Shown here piece after piece: positions 8,042 through 16,336 of a stretch of DNA of 64,000 nucleotides (positions are counted from its first letter, which is position 1; every line of letters begins with the position of its first letter). The stretch comes from Leptolyngbya iicbica LK (GTDB taxonomy: Bacteria; Cyanobacteriota; Cyanobacteriia; Phormidesmidales; Phormidesmidaceae), in contig NZ_QVFV01000007.1 of NCBI RefSeq assembly GCF_004212215.1, forward strand, positions 1 through 64,000. Reading direction: 5' to 3'. The notes below the pieces were generated by a model, which ran no database searches, was not told the origin of the DNA, and saw only the letters and a list, made by a program, of their open reading frames with translations. Both the position numbers and the translations under genes were made by a program.

Positions 8042-9151
8042 TTAAAGGTTACGGATTTCCCAAGCCTGTTCCAAGAGTTTGGTCCATTGTTTTTGCAACT
8101 GCGTTGGCGTCAAGCCGAGCTTTTGCGTGATTTCCGCATCGGCGAATCCGTCTTGTTTGAGCTGTAACAACTTAACCTGGGTTTCGCTGAGACGTTGCAG
8201 CAGGGTATCCCATTGCCGGGGCGCCAGCCCTAAATTTCGCTCTAGGTCGGCCTCTAACCACTCATGGACGATATCCCAGTGGTGCGATAACGCAAAGCGC
8301 ACGAGGTGATATTTAAAGCGTTGCTGCAAATAATCGCGCTGCCGCGACGTTAGCTGCAACATCGACTCAATTTCAGTGGTAGGTAAATCAAGGAGACGCA
8401 GCGTGAAATAATCGGCACAGTCTTCTTGATTTCGCTCTTTGAGATAGCTGAGCAAGGCTTCGATGACTCGATTCCGTAAGACTTCTTCGGGCAGGCTGTC
8501 TTGCTGATCGACTAATTTTTCGCGCAATCGCTTGGTGGGCAGATTATCCCGTACGTCATCGGTGTCATGGCTCCCGCCGTCCGCTGCTTTTTCAATATCT
8601 AGGGTGGCTTCTGGGGGCTGCTGTTTGGCAAAGGTTTGGGCACGCAAAATAATGAGTTGTTGGCTGCGTCGGCCCGGTAGCGGAATGCGGCGTTTACCAT
8701 AGCGCTCAGTAAAGGCCATGTACTCGGCCAGTTCTAATAAGGTGCGCGGTTGATAATCGGGTGCAGTTTCGTTTTCTCGCCGAAAGGCATTAAGCGATTC
8801 GAGGTAGAAGTTTTGTAGAAAGTCTTCAATTAAATTGAGCCGAGCTTGATAACTGGCCTGGGCGTGGGGGAGTGAAATGTATCGATAGACGATCGCGCTG
8901 AGGGTGCTGTGCAGCTCCACCCGACCTTTAATCGAGCCACAGCGGTAATACTTGAGACATTGATTTAAGCGGTGCATCGCGAGGTTATGCGCCCACGCTT
9001 CAACCTCACCAGAATCTTGAATACGCTGGCTTTGGGTACAGATCCGCTGTACCTCATGGGTTAGACGCTTCGCGATCGCCCGACTATTACTGTCAGAGGC
9101 GCGGGTGGCTTGCTTCAGCTCTTGGTAAAGTTTTTCTAAAAGTACTTCCAC
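8042..9151 (-). CDS. hetZ: HetZ, heterocyst-differentiation-type transcription regulator
   Basis: A 369-residue protein with the HetZ layout. Residues 1-100 are helical, with EVQRICTQSQRIQDSGEVEA and HRLNQCLKYYRCGS. The conserved core LLELAEYMAFTERYGKRRIPLPGR (about 139-162) is characteristic of the family. An acidic spacer follows, and then a C-terminal helical, sigma-like region (ERNQEDCADYF, SRQRDYLQQRFKYHL, TPTQLQKQWTKLLEQAW) that reads like a helix-turn-helix. HetZ is a transcription factor acting with HetR in heterocyst-forming species and is retained across filamentous cyanobacteria. It is cotranscribed with the PatU-like gene (15-bp gap) and diverges from the gene at 9506 across 354 bp. 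Confidence 0.83.
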   Translation of the reverse strand: MEVLLEKLYQELKQATRASDSNSRAIAKRLTHEVQRICTQSQRIQDSGEVEAWAHNLAMHRLNQCLKYYRCGSIKGRVELHSTLSAIVYRYISLPHAQASYQARLNLIEDFLQNFYLESLNAFRRENETAPDYQPRTLLELAEYMAFTERYGKRRIPLPGRRSQQLIILRAQTFAKQQPPEATLDIEKAADGGSHDTDDVRDNLPTKRLREKLVDQQDSLPEEVLRNRVIEALLSYLKERNQEDCADYFTLRLLDLPTTEIESMLQLTSRQRDYLQQRFKYHLVRFALSHHWDIVHEWLEADLERNLGLAPRQWDTLLQRLSETQVKLLQLKQDGFADAEITQKLGLTPTQLQKQWTKLLEQAWEIRNL

Positions 9152-9505
9152 GCTTCGGAAGAACTACCCCGATGCAGATGATCCCTCAAACAGTAACACA
9201 GGAGCTTTTGGATGAGGCAATGTGGCATTGTCCCTTGCCAAGAGCCGATTCTGTGGGTTGTTGATGTGCCATTTCGACACGGGTGGTAGTTGGCTAATGG
9301 TAATGATTCTTTTTCAGATTGCCCGAAAACTTACGTGAAATCACTATCTACCCATTTACAGCTGAAGAAAGGCTTACACAAGGAACAGAGTGTAATAGCA
9401 TGAATGGGCGCTGAACTTAGGATAGCGGTGATACCGCCCCAGTCGTTAAGTTAGTTTGCGCTGTACATAGCCTGGCATTACTGCATCTTTTTTATCCTTA
9501 CGTAT
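9152..9505. other. Divergent promoter region of hetZ and the 158-residue protein gene
   Basis: No gene. It holds the promoters of two divergent genes. A dyad GCGGT-gat-ACCGC lies at 9425-9437, about 70 bp upstream of the rightward gene. I could not find a clear match to the HetR-type inverted repeat known upstream of hetP/hetZ. Confidence 0.45.
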
Positions 9506-9982
9506 ATGGAAGACTTACAAGCGCAAATTCAAACTCTGGTGCAAAATGCTCCCAATGATGGGGTGACTGGGCCGACGCTAGAGGCGATCGCGCCCGTGCT
9601 GATCACCTTTGCCGAACGTCTCAAGCATCGGCAGTACTACATTTTGCAAAACTTGAGTAAAAGCTGGGTCATGACGACCTTGAGCAATCGGTTAGAGCCC
9701 AATGTGCGCAAAAACGTGCTCTATGGCTTTGCCACTCTGAAGGATGCCGCATCCGATCCCAACACCGCCAAAAATCCCCAGATCATGGCGATCCCCATCC
9801 CGGTAACGCACATCCTATTTCAAATGCTGGCCCTCAAAAGTTTGGATAGCATGGTCTTTTTCGACACGCCGGGTAACTTGCGCCAGGGCACAGAGATTCA
9901 CAAACAAGAATTTCAAGCGACGGTGCAGGCTCATTTGCAAGCCGCTCAAGGTGTGTCAGACCCTAATGCCAATATTGGCTAA
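9506..9982 (+). CDS. Conserved cyanobacterial hypothetical protein
   Basis: A 158-residue soluble protein I do not recognise by function. The N-terminal 60 residues are amphipathic helices (MEDLQAQIQTLVQNAP, LEAIAPVLITFAERL, YYILQNLSKSWVM). The middle has LYGFATLKDAAS and a mixed strand/helix core. No signal peptide, membrane segment or catalytic motif is evident. The 354-bp divergent spacer shared with hetZ suggests possible co-regulation. Codon and base use match the neighbours. Confidence 0.65.
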   Translation: MEDLQAQIQTLVQNAPNDGVTGPTLEAIAPVLITFAERLKHRQYYILQNLSKSWVMTTLSNRLEPNVRKNVLYGFATLKDAASDPNTAKNPQIMAIPIPVTHILFQMLALKSLDSMVFFDTPGNLRQGTEIHKQEFQATVQAHLQAAQGVSDPNANIG

Positions 9983-10103
9983 AGTTTGTCTCGCCTCATG
10001 GTGATGGAAGGGCGGATAGGGAGTGACGCGATCGCTGCTCCCACTTCTTCGCGCCGCATTCAGCAAAAGAAGACCTAAACGTATGTTATTGTCATAAGTC
10101 CTA

Positions 10104-10175
10104 GGGCGATTAGCACAGTGGTAGCGCGCTTCCTTCACACGGAAGAGGTCACTGGTTCGAACCCAGTATCGCCCA
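10104..10175 (+). tRNA. tRNA-Val(CAC)
   Basis: A complete cloverleaf: acceptor arms GGGCGAT/ATCGCCC with discriminator A, a D-arm with AGCACAGTGGTAGCGCG, anticodon stem CTTCC/GGAAG around loop TTCACAC (anticodon CAC, reading GUG), and T-arm ACTGG-TTCGAAC-CCAGT. No CCA is encoded. No variable-loop extension. Confidence 0.95.
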
Positions 10176-10233
10176 TACTTTTCAACGGCATGGTGACGTA
10201 AGCGTCAGGCGCAATGCACTGCTCAGGGGCTTG

Positions 10234-10261
10234 TGCGTTGGTGTAGTCACCAACGCATTTT
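10234..10261 (+). terminator. Terminator after tRNA-Val
   Basis: A perfect 10-bp stem TGCGTTGGTG / CACCAACGCA with a 4-nt loop (TAGT), directly followed by TTTT, 58 bp after the tRNA. Confidence 0.8.
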
Positions 10262-10525
10262 GGTGACTTTAATGAATTCTGAGACTGTGTTGTGGGGAGG
10301 ATGCAGTTGGTGCTGAGCGGGTTCGTTCTGGCCTAATCTTGACACTGACACAAAGCTGAAACGCAGCTTTTAGCAAAGCTTAAGGCCCGGATCAGTGCAG
10401 AATCTGGCATCATTTAAGCTCAGGCTCTGTCGGACAAATTTTCAAGACGACAATGCCAACAACTTTGATCCGGTTTGTATTGTCATTGCGTTTACGCATT
10501 TTTGCTCTCTTTGGGTTCAACTGTC
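10262..10525. other. Spacer and leader before the zinc peptidase gene
   Basis: No supported gene. A 7-bp hairpin AAAGCTG/CAGCTTT lies at 10352-10370. The rest is presumably the promoter of the metallopeptidase gene. Confidence 0.4.
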
Positions 10526-11206
10526 ATGTATTTTGATCCGATTTACCTCGTCTTTATGGTGCCCGGCGTGATTGCCACCATGTGGGCTCAAAACAAAGTC
10601 AAGGGCACGTATCGACGTTACTCTCAGGTGCCTTCCACGATGGGAATGACCGGCGCTCAAGTTGCTCAAACCATCCTCAATAAAATGGGTGTCCAGGGTG
10701 TCAAAGTCGAGCAGGTGCCTGGAGAGCTGACCGATCACTATGATCCCGGGGCAAAGGCCGTGCGTCTGTCTCAGGGGATTTATGGCTCGACATCTTTGGC
10801 TGCTGCCGCCGTGGCCGCTCATGAGTGTGGCCACGTTTTGCAAGATGTAGACGACTACAAATTTATGAATCTGCGGGCAAGTCTCGTGCCCGCAGTGAAT
10901 TTAGGCTCGCGCCTGGGTCCCATCTTGATCTTCGCGGGGTTTATGCTGCAACTGTTTGGCCTGGCTTGGGTAGGGGTCATTCTGTTTGCCGCAGTTTTGC
11001 TATTCCATGTTGTGACTTTACCAGTAGAATTTGATGCCTCTCGTCGCGCATTAAATCTCATTGACGAATACGGCATTCTGCAGGGCGAAGAAAACAAAGG
11101 TGCGAAGGCTGTGTTGCAAGCTGCTGCCCTCACCTATGTGGCAACTGCCTTCACTGCACTGCTCAACCTCATGTACTACGTCTTGTTATTGTTGAGACGC
11201 AATTAA
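10526..11206 (+). CDS. Neutral zinc metallopeptidase, membrane-bound (YugP family)
   Basis: A 226-residue integral membrane protein of the YugP/Zn_peptidase_2 family. The N terminus MYFDPIYLVFMVPGVIATMWA is a membrane segment, followed by the family's YSQVPSTMGMTGAQVAQ and DHYDPGAKAVRLS. The zinc motif HEXXH is seen as AAHECGHVLQ. Two or three hydrophobic spans follow (PILIFAGFMLQLFGLAWVGV..., and the C-terminal TAFTALLNLMYYVLLLL). The third zinc ligand is expected near EFDASRRAL. An upstream in-frame start at 10475 would add 17 residues of poor quality, so I chose the ATG giving the conserved MYFDPxY start. The substrate is unknown. Confidence 0.87.
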   Translation: MYFDPIYLVFMVPGVIATMWAQNKVKGTYRRYSQVPSTMGMTGAQVAQTILNKMGVQGVKVEQVPGELTDHYDPGAKAVRLSQGIYGSTSLAAAAVAAHECGHVLQDVDDYKFMNLRASLVPAVNLGSRLGPILIFAGFMLQLFGLAWVGVILFAAVLLFHVVTLPVEFDASRRALNLIDEYGILQGEENKGAKAVLQAAALTYVATAFTALLNLMYYVLLLLRRN

Positions 11207-11630
11207 TTCTTGAAGGCGGTGGGGGGGTTGCCGTTGTAGGAAAGCGGCTTCGTCAGAACAGTTGGAAGCCGTTCCATAGGAATTGTTTTGATGCGCTGAC
11301 GAAATCGCTTTTGGGAGAACCTTGTGCGTTTGGGAGTTGAGCTAGGCGGTTCCACGGAAGAGCGCTAGCCAGCAATGTTGATAGCGATCGCAGTACACCC
11401 CACAAATGCGGTAGATATCTGCCGCGCTGGGATCAGCACCCTTGATGCTTGATCCCAATTCCATGCGCTGACCACCACTGCAATCGACCCATGACCATGC
11501 TTGAGTGAGACTGGCCGTTGTGAAAGGGGCGAGGTCAGTCGCTCATGTTTCGTCGGCGATCGCTGTAAATGCATCAAATGCATCGAGGGCTTCACCACAG
11601 GCACACCCCCGAGCAATGAATCGGTGGCGA
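11207..11630. other. Spacer between two convergent genes
   Basis: No convincing gene; an 83-codon minus-strand frame at 11365-11616 lacks protein-like composition. A hairpin CGGCTTC/GAAGCCG (11245-11271) after the zinc peptidase gene may act as a weak terminator; no strong T-run follows. Confidence 0.45.
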
Positions 11631-12191
11631 CTAGGATTCAGTAGGAGTGGGTTCAGGCACTATTACCGTGACCGAAGCCTCAATGGGAGCACCGTTGTAC
11701 ATCAGAGCTTCGTGACCGTTGGCGTTGAGCCCTACCGTCAAAACATGCTCGCCGGGGGGCAAGCTGGGCAGATGAAACCACTCGCTGTAAATGCGGGTTA
11801 CTTTTTCGCCATTGATGTAGAGATGGCCGTGGCCCTCGGTAAGGTTGCTAGCAGTATTCACGGCTTCAGGGGCAAATGCCCAGTTGGCAGTCTGGACTTG
11901 TAAATTCCAGCCAGCGACGGGATCGGGAAAAATATCAACCGTAATCTCGGGGATGGGTTCCCCCGCTGGAATCATCAGCATGCCATGGCTATGGCTGCCA
12001 TGGTCACCATGCCCACCGCTAGGCGGTGTCTCTGAAGGGGGCGCTGTGGGCTCACTGCCTTCGTGATGCATGTCAGCAGAGCCGCGGCCGTGATCGTGAC
12101 CCATATCGGCGCGCAACTCAGCGGGAGCGATCGCGGCATACCCGAGCGTTAAAAGGGCAGTCGTTGCGAATGTTGTGATGAATTTGGACAT
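11631..12191 (-). CDS. Exported His-rich protein, possible metal-binding
   Basis: A 186-residue protein with a signal peptide (FITTFATTALLTLGYAAIA, cleavage after PAELRA or nearby). A histidine/methionine/glycine-rich stretch follows (about 30-70: MGHDHGRG, DMHHEG, GGHGDHGSHSHGM). The C-terminal beta-rich domain has the conserved-looking WAFAPEAVN, GHGHLYINGEKVTRIYSEW and LPPGEHVLTVGLNANGHE. The His-rich segment suggests Cu/Zn/Ni binding in the periplasm. The C-terminal fold resembles small periplasmic immunoglobulin-like proteins found near copper genes. No metal gene is adjacent, so the role is inferred only. The 5' neighbour on the same strand is the TPR gene, 110 bp upstream. Confidence 0.72.
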   Translation of the reverse strand: MSKFITTFATTALLTLGYAAIAPAELRADMGHDHGRGSADMHHEGSEPTAPPSETPPSGGHGDHGSHSHGMLMIPAGEPIPEITVDIFPDPVAGWNLQVQTANWAFAPEAVNTASNLTEGHGHLYINGEKVTRIYSEWFHLPSLPPGEHVLTVGLNANGHEALMYNGAPIEASVTVIVPEPTPTES

Positions 12192-12301
12192 GTTTTAGAG
12201 AAAGTGCAAAGTTCGGACATTGTCTACAAGTTGAGAATTAGCCATCTCCAACTGCTGTCAACTCAAATCTGGGTATCAAGCCTTGACTCAACGACCAATG
12301 C

Positions 12302-13225
12302 TTAACCTACAGCTGCTGGAGATTTCTGTAACTGATGCCAGCGCAACTGAGCTTGTTGCGCATGGGTTAAATCGCCCTGCTGACGAAACTGCTCAGCGGC
12401 CGTTTGGTAATCTTGCTGCGCGGCTGAGAGGTTGCCGAGTTGTTGCTGTACTATCCCTCGATTCAGATAGGTTGAGGCATGGTGAGGATCGAGTGCTAGC
12501 ACTTGCTCAAAGTTCTGGAGGGCCGCTTGGTAGTGGCCTAAATGGTGACAGATACAGCCGCGATTAAAATATGCGCGGGTGTCTTGGGTGTCCATCGCTA
12601 CGGCTTGATCGAGGGCGAACTTGGCTTCTGGCATGGCGTCAGTGGCCCAATAAGCGACCCCCAAATCGTTGTAAAGATTGGACATTTCCATCGTCGTCAG
12701 TGCGGCGGCATAAGTGAGCGCTTGGTGATATTGAGCGATCGCGCCTCGCACATCTCCCTGGGCAAACTTAGCCAGACCACAGTTGTAATAAGCACGCGAA
12801 TCATCGGGATGAGCCGCAAGATGATGATTGAGAGCGGCGATCGCCGCCTCAAATTGCCCCAACCGATAATGTGCCAATCCTTGATAAAACCGCGCTTGGG
12901 GATGTTCTGCATCTACCTTGAGTGCCGCCTGGCAATGCTCAGTAGCCTGTTGAGGCTTATTGAGCATGAGGAAGGTCAAACACTGATAGCTATACGCATC
13001 ACCAACCGTCTGACCTGACTCTGCCGCAGCGGCAAAATGCTGCAGAGCCGCTTCATAATGTTGCTGCTGTAAAGCCTCGATGCCCTGCTTTAAGGGTGAA
13101 TAAGGGGCGGCGATCGCCCCTTCCATAACGCCCCAAGTCACTAAGACCAGGAAAAGGCTCACCAATTTGCCAAGCAGTGGCTTACCAACCTTTTTCCGCT
13201 TGCGCCAAAACGTAGGTAGCGACAT
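12302..13225 (-). CDS. Exported TPR-repeat protein overlapping petJ
   Basis: A 307-residue protein with a basic n-region and hydrophobic signal ([23 protein letters not shown]), then about seven tetratricopeptide repeats covering most of the mature part (for example [79 protein letters not shown]). TPRs scaffold protein complexes; a thylakoid-lumen or periplasmic location is likely. The ATG at 13225 overlaps the last 44 bases of petJ in another frame. A TTG at 13165 or GTG at 13162, just after the petJ stop, would also give a signal peptide. The arrangement implies cotranscription with petJ and a possible role in cytochrome or photosystem handling, which is inference. Confidence 0.78.
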   Translation of the reverse strand: MSLPTFWRKRKKVGKPLLGKLVSLFLVLVTWGVMEGAIAAPYSPLKQGIEALQQQHYEAALQHFAAAAESGQTVGDAYSYQCLTFLMLNKPQQATEHCQAALKVDAEHPQARFYQGLAHYRLGQFEAAIAALNHHLAAHPDDSRAYYNCGLAKFAQGDVRGAIAQYHQALTYAAALTTMEMSNLYNDLGVAYWATDAMPEAKFALDQAVAMDTQDTRAYFNRGCICHHLGHYQAALQNFEQVLALDPHHASTYLNRGIVQQQLGNLSAAQQDYQTAAEQFRQQGDLTHAQQAQLRWHQLQKSPAAVG

Positions 13226-13511
13226 CTTCAATATCTTCCTCGGTGAGACGTCCAGCAAAAGCAGGCATGGCACTCTTGCCATTGGTTACCTGGGTTTTGA
13301 TGGCCTCTAGAGAAGCCATGCCGTATTGTTCTAAATCTGCCAACTTCAGGGTTTTGGCGGCATTGACCACATTGCCGCCACCAATATGACAAGCCGCACA
13401 ATTGCTAGCAAATATCTGGCCGCCATGGGCGCTATCTCCGGCGAGTGCAGGCGCCATTGTCATTAACCAGGCCAGGCAGATGAGACAGAGACTCCAAACA
13501 AAGTTTTTCAT
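13182..13511 (-). CDS. petJ: Cytochrome c6 (soluble cytochrome c553)
   Basis: A 109-residue precursor: signal peptide of about 24 residues ending MAPALA-GD, haem motif CAACH (C38, C41, H42) and the axial methionine M82 in [22 protein letters not shown], typical of cytochrome c6. It carries electrons in the thylakoid lumen from cytochrome b6f to photosystem I, replacing plastocyanin, or to cytochrome oxidase. Cyanobacterial petJ is usually regulated by copper, but I see no identifiable PetR site upstream. A TPR gene overlaps its 3' end. Confidence 0.93.
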   Translation of the reverse strand: MKNFVWSLCLICLAWLMTMAPALAGDSAHGGQIFASNCAACHIGGGNVVNAAKTLKLADLEQYGMASLEAIKTQVTNGKSAMPAFAGRLTEEDIEDVATYVLAQAEKGW

Positions 13512-13969
13512 GATGGTTTAGTCACCAATATCTTTGATAAATGTCCAGTTAGTGGAGAAAATAAGTTCCACCAAGAGGAGAGTTTAAGGGGTTGGGTACC
13601 CGTTTGGCCTAGTGAGCTTTACAAAAAGTTGCGCTAAGGCGGTGGTGTTTGAGGGGTGATTGATCTACGAACTGCAATGCCAGTCACCCGATTGCTGCTG
13701 AGAAAACTTCTGAAGTGGGGGGCTTGTGCTGAGCCCCGCAAATGGCTGCTGGGTAAGCCCGATGGGGCTCCTCCCATCAGTTCACTCTGGTTGTCCCGAA
13801 CTGCATCAACGAGAACGACTGGGAACCGAGAAGGGCCGATCATTGCGAAGCTCTACTGGCTTTCGCTGAAACGCTGGCTTGGCCTCAAACTCAGGTAGTT
13901 GCCGTTACAAAAAACTCCGTTACGCTTTGTTATGTTGATGGTCACTTTTAGGATCCTGTACAGAGAAGA
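13512..13969. other. Divergent spacer between petJ and a response regulator gene
   Basis: No supported gene; an 80-codon plus-strand frame at 13656-13898 looks like chance. It carries the promoters of petJ (left) and the regulator (right). No clear operator seen. Confidence 0.4.
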
Positions 13970-14749
13970 TTGGTGGCTATAGCGACTATTCAAGTTATTG
14001 AGGGCAACCCTCATTTGCGATCGCTGTTGGGGTGGCACTTGCAGCAATCAGGCTATCGCGTACATCAGTCTGCCGATATTGTGCGGGCGCGCGAAGCGTA
14101 TCAGACTCATCAACCCAACTTAGTGGTTTTAGATGCGCAACTGCCGGGCAGCAATAGCTTGGAGTTTTGTCAGTGGATTGTGCAGCAGGGCAACAGTTAT
14201 CTTCTGATGTTGTCGGCACGTGATACAGAAGCTGACATTGTGGCTGGGCTCAAGGCCGGGGCTGATGATTATTTGACTAAGCCATTTGGCATGCGCGAAT
14301 TTTTAGCACGAGTCGAAGCTTTGGCCCGCCGCCTCAATCGTCTCAGTGCGCCAGCTTCACTTAACTATGGCTCGCTGTATATCGACTTGGTGCAGCGGCG
14401 AGTGCGTTACCGTGATGAATACATTGACCTGACGCCCCAGGAATTTAGCTTGCTGTATGTACTCACGCAGGTCAGTGGCAAACCCTTGAGCCGCAGTGAT
14501 CTCTTGCAGCGGGCTTGGCCGGATGCGATCGATAATCCACGTACGGTTGATACGCATATCCTGTCATTGCGCAAAAAGATTGAAGCCGACCCGCGCCAAC
14601 CCAGCATTATTCAAACCGTGAGAAATGTCGGCTATCGCTTTAACGTTGACCGGCTGGTGACGGATGCTGACCTGCCGGGGCAATCACGTAGTGAATTGCG
14701 ATCGATGGCCACGGCGGCATCTGTACCTGGTTCCACCAGCGCAATGTAA
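13970..14749 (+). CDS. OmpR/PhoB-family response regulator with modified acidic pocket
   Basis: A 259-residue two-domain regulator. Receiver (about 5-120): phospho-acceptor Asp in LVVLDAQLPG, Ser in LMLSARD and Lys in DDYLTKPFG are all present. The acidic pair after strand 1 reads IEGNP instead of the usual (E/D)D, so one Mg2+-binding acid is missing. The C-terminal winged helix (about 130-228) has YIDLTPQEFSLLYVL and NPRTVDTHILSLRKKIEADP, followed by the wing VRNVGYRF. A Ser/Ala-rich tail ends the protein. It could be NblR-like or another phosphorylation-modified cyanobacterial regulator; I cannot assign the regulon. No kinase gene is adjacent. The start is TTG 13970 or GTG 13973, downstream of a weak AGAGAAGA ribosome site. 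Confidence 0.83.
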   Translation: MVAIATIQVIEGNPHLRSLLGWHLQQSGYRVHQSADIVRAREAYQTHQPNLVVLDAQLPGSNSLEFCQWIVQQGNSYLLMLSARDTEADIVAGLKAGADDYLTKPFGMREFLARVEALARRLNRLSAPASLNYGSLYIDLVQRRVRYRDEYIDLTPQEFSLLYVLTQVSGKPLSRSDLLQRAWPDAIDNPRTVDTHILSLRKKIEADPRQPSIIQTVRNVGYRFNVDRLVTDADLPGQSRSELRSMATAASVPGSTSAM

Positions 14750-15074
14750 TTTGCTCAACCTGAGCTCAAGGCCATGGTACGAGGCGTGGCCGACACCATT
14801 GGTGGCAGCATCTGATCAGTTATTGAAGCATGGGTAGAAAATCCTTATACCTGCAATGGATGTCACACAAGCCTCGTTGCCGTTCACGGCTAGCCTGATC
14901 TCGATAATCCTCTAATGTGCAGGACTCTTATCTAGTGAGTGTTATGTCCGCGCTAAATCATCAGTGTCGCTGAACAGACCTTACTAATCCCCATTCATCA
15001 AAATCGGCCAACACAACAAAACAGGCTAGGCTGTTGACCTAACCTGTTTTGCAATATGGGCGTTCTAAGTTGGC
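14750..15074. other. Spacer between convergent regulator gene and rplI
   Basis: No gene. Contains the rplI terminator at 15018-15050; nothing else recognised. Confidence 0.5.
15010..15050 (-). terminator. Terminator of rplI
   Basis: On the minus strand a 13-bp stem pairs the complements of 15038-15050 and 15018-15030 with one G-U pair and a 7-nt loop. The descending arm ends in TTTT and the run continues GTTGTG. It lies 24 bp past the rplI stop. Confidence 0.75.
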
Positions 15075-15533
15075 TTAGTCAGCAGCAACACGAATGTTGA
15101 TAGTCGAGGTCACGTCGGCATGAAGCTTGATCGTGACTTTGTATTCACCGAGCTTGTTGATGTCGGGAACGGAGATGTCGCGGCGATCCACTTCTTTTTG
15201 CGTCGCTAGTTGAATCGCTTCAGCCACATCGCTCGAAGTGACGGTGCCAAAAATCGCCTCATCTTCGCCGACAGGCTTTTTGATGACAAACATGCCAATG
15301 GTTTCCAAGGCTGTTTTCATCGCTTCGGCATCATTTTTGATTTGCTCTAAGCGTTGGCGAATTTCTTCGCGGCGACGCTCTACCTGCTTGAGCACGCCAG
15401 GGGTGGTGCGCACTGCTAGCCCACGGGGAAACAGATAGTTACGGGCATAGCCGGGAGCCACTTCAACCAGGTCACCCGAAATCCCTAACTTACGAATGTC
15501 TTCTTGTAAAACGACTTGAACTCGCTTAGCCAT
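15075..15533 (-). CDS. rplI: Ribosomal protein bL9
   Basis: A 152-residue protein of normal length. The N-terminal RNA-binding domain carries the signature GDLVEVAPGYARNYLFPRG, followed by the long connecting helix (VERRREEIRQRLEQIKNDAEAM). The C-terminal domain begins IFGTVTSSDVAEAI. It is part of the 50S subunit, bound to 23S rRNA domain V. Monocistronic, with its own terminator. Confidence 0.96.
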   Translation of the reverse strand: MAKRVQVVLQEDIRKLGISGDLVEVAPGYARNYLFPRGLAVRTTPGVLKQVERRREEIRQRLEQIKNDAEAMKTALETIGMFVIKKPVGEDEAIFGTVTSSDVAEAIQLATQKEVDRRDISVPDINKLGEYKVTIKLHADVTSTINIRVAAD

Positions 15534-15652
15534 AATTTTCCTTCAAACGCCCGGTCTAATAGATTACCTAAAGAAGGGGTCCGCTGGCAACTGTCATTTA
15601 TGAGCCGTGAGAGTGGCAGAATGGCTGTGATGCCAGCCCACCCGTGTTTGCT

Positions 15653-15865
15653 ATGCAAAAACTTTTGCTTGTAATTGTGCCCGCGATTTGGATCGTGGCG
15701 ATCGCTATCCTTTCCGTACAAAATGCTACCCCTGTCGCTATCAAATTTTTGGGGCTCCAGTCGGTGGAACTGCCCTTTGGGGTGGTGCTCAGCTTTTTTG
15801 CGGCGGGCAGTATGGTAATTACCGCTGGCTTGTGGTGGCTGCTGGGCCGGAGGCGATCGCGATAA
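15653..15865 (+). CDS. LapA/DUF1049-type small membrane protein
   Basis: A 70-residue protein with two membrane helices (about 3-24 and 42-62) separated by NATPVAIKFLGLQSVELPFG, the LapA (DUF1049) pattern, and a basic tail LLGRRRSR. LapA-type proteins act in the inner membrane in envelope or lipopolysaccharide processes; the cyanobacterial role is unknown. A GTG at 15644 would add three residues; the ATG is preferred. Confidence 0.75.
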   Translation: MQKLLLVIVPAIWIVAIAILSVQNATPVAIKFLGLQSVELPFGVVLSFFAAGSMVITAGLWWLLGRRRSR

Positions 15866-15935
15866 CGGCATGTCGGCTAAGGAATCAGGATTTTGTAAAA
15901 TCCAAGTTTTGTTGTGCAGGCAACTTGTCTGGACT

Positions 15936-15958
15936 TGGACAGCCGAGACGGCTGTCCA
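15936..15958. repeat. Perfect 10-bp hairpin after the LapA-like gene
   Basis: TGGACAGCCG-aga-CGGCTGTCCA, with a shorter hairpin (GGATTTT/AAAATCC) at 15888-15903 just before it. No T-run follows, so it may be a Rho-independent-like stop, an RNA stabiliser or a dispersed palindrome. Confidence 0.5.
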
Positions 15959-16036
15959 CACATCATTAAATCCCCATCCTAAATCGGCGATGCTGCGCGG
16001 CTGTGCGAGTGGCTAGTGAGGCAGCGCGATCGCTAA

Positions 16037-16249
16037 TTAGGTGACATCCCACCAGCCAAAGCCGGGGCCGATAAAGCGTACCGTTACCCAGAGGGCAATC
16101 ATGGCAAAGATGCCAATCCAGGCTCCTTGGGTTGTCCATTTGACGAACTTTTCGCTCTGATCTTTGGTGATGGGCACCCAGGGCAAAATGTTTTCTTGCT
16201 TACCGTAGTCTTCGCCGAGTTTTTCTTTACGGCGTTTAGCTTCTCCCAT
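16037..16249 (-). CDS. DUF2839 small membrane protein
   Basis: A 70-residue protein with the cyanobacterial DUF2839 pattern: MGEAKRRKEKLGEDYG at the N terminus, an ILPWVPITK region, then a membrane helix (about 44-62, GAWIGIFAMIALWVTVRFIG) and a short Trp-rich tail. The family is restricted to cyanobacteria and plastids, function unknown. The ATG at 16249 is chosen because it gives the conserved MGEAKRR start. Confidence 0.8.
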   Translation of the reverse strand: MGEAKRRKEKLGEDYGKQENILPWVPITKDQSEKFVKWTTQGAWIGIFAMIALWVTVRFIGPGFGWWDVT

Positions 16250-16336
16250 GGCAGACCTTTGATGGGGGGTGTCTACAAGTGAACGGCGATCGCGCTGACG
16301 GAGTCTGGCGACGATCACTCGCCATCATACCGCGTT

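Noticed and set aside
11365-11616. 83-codon minus-strand frame after the zinc peptidase gene
   Set aside because: Chance-like composition and no ribosome site.
13656-13898. 80-codon plus-strand frame upstream of the response regulator
   Set aside because: No ribosome site or family; Arg/Leu/Ser-rich chance composition.
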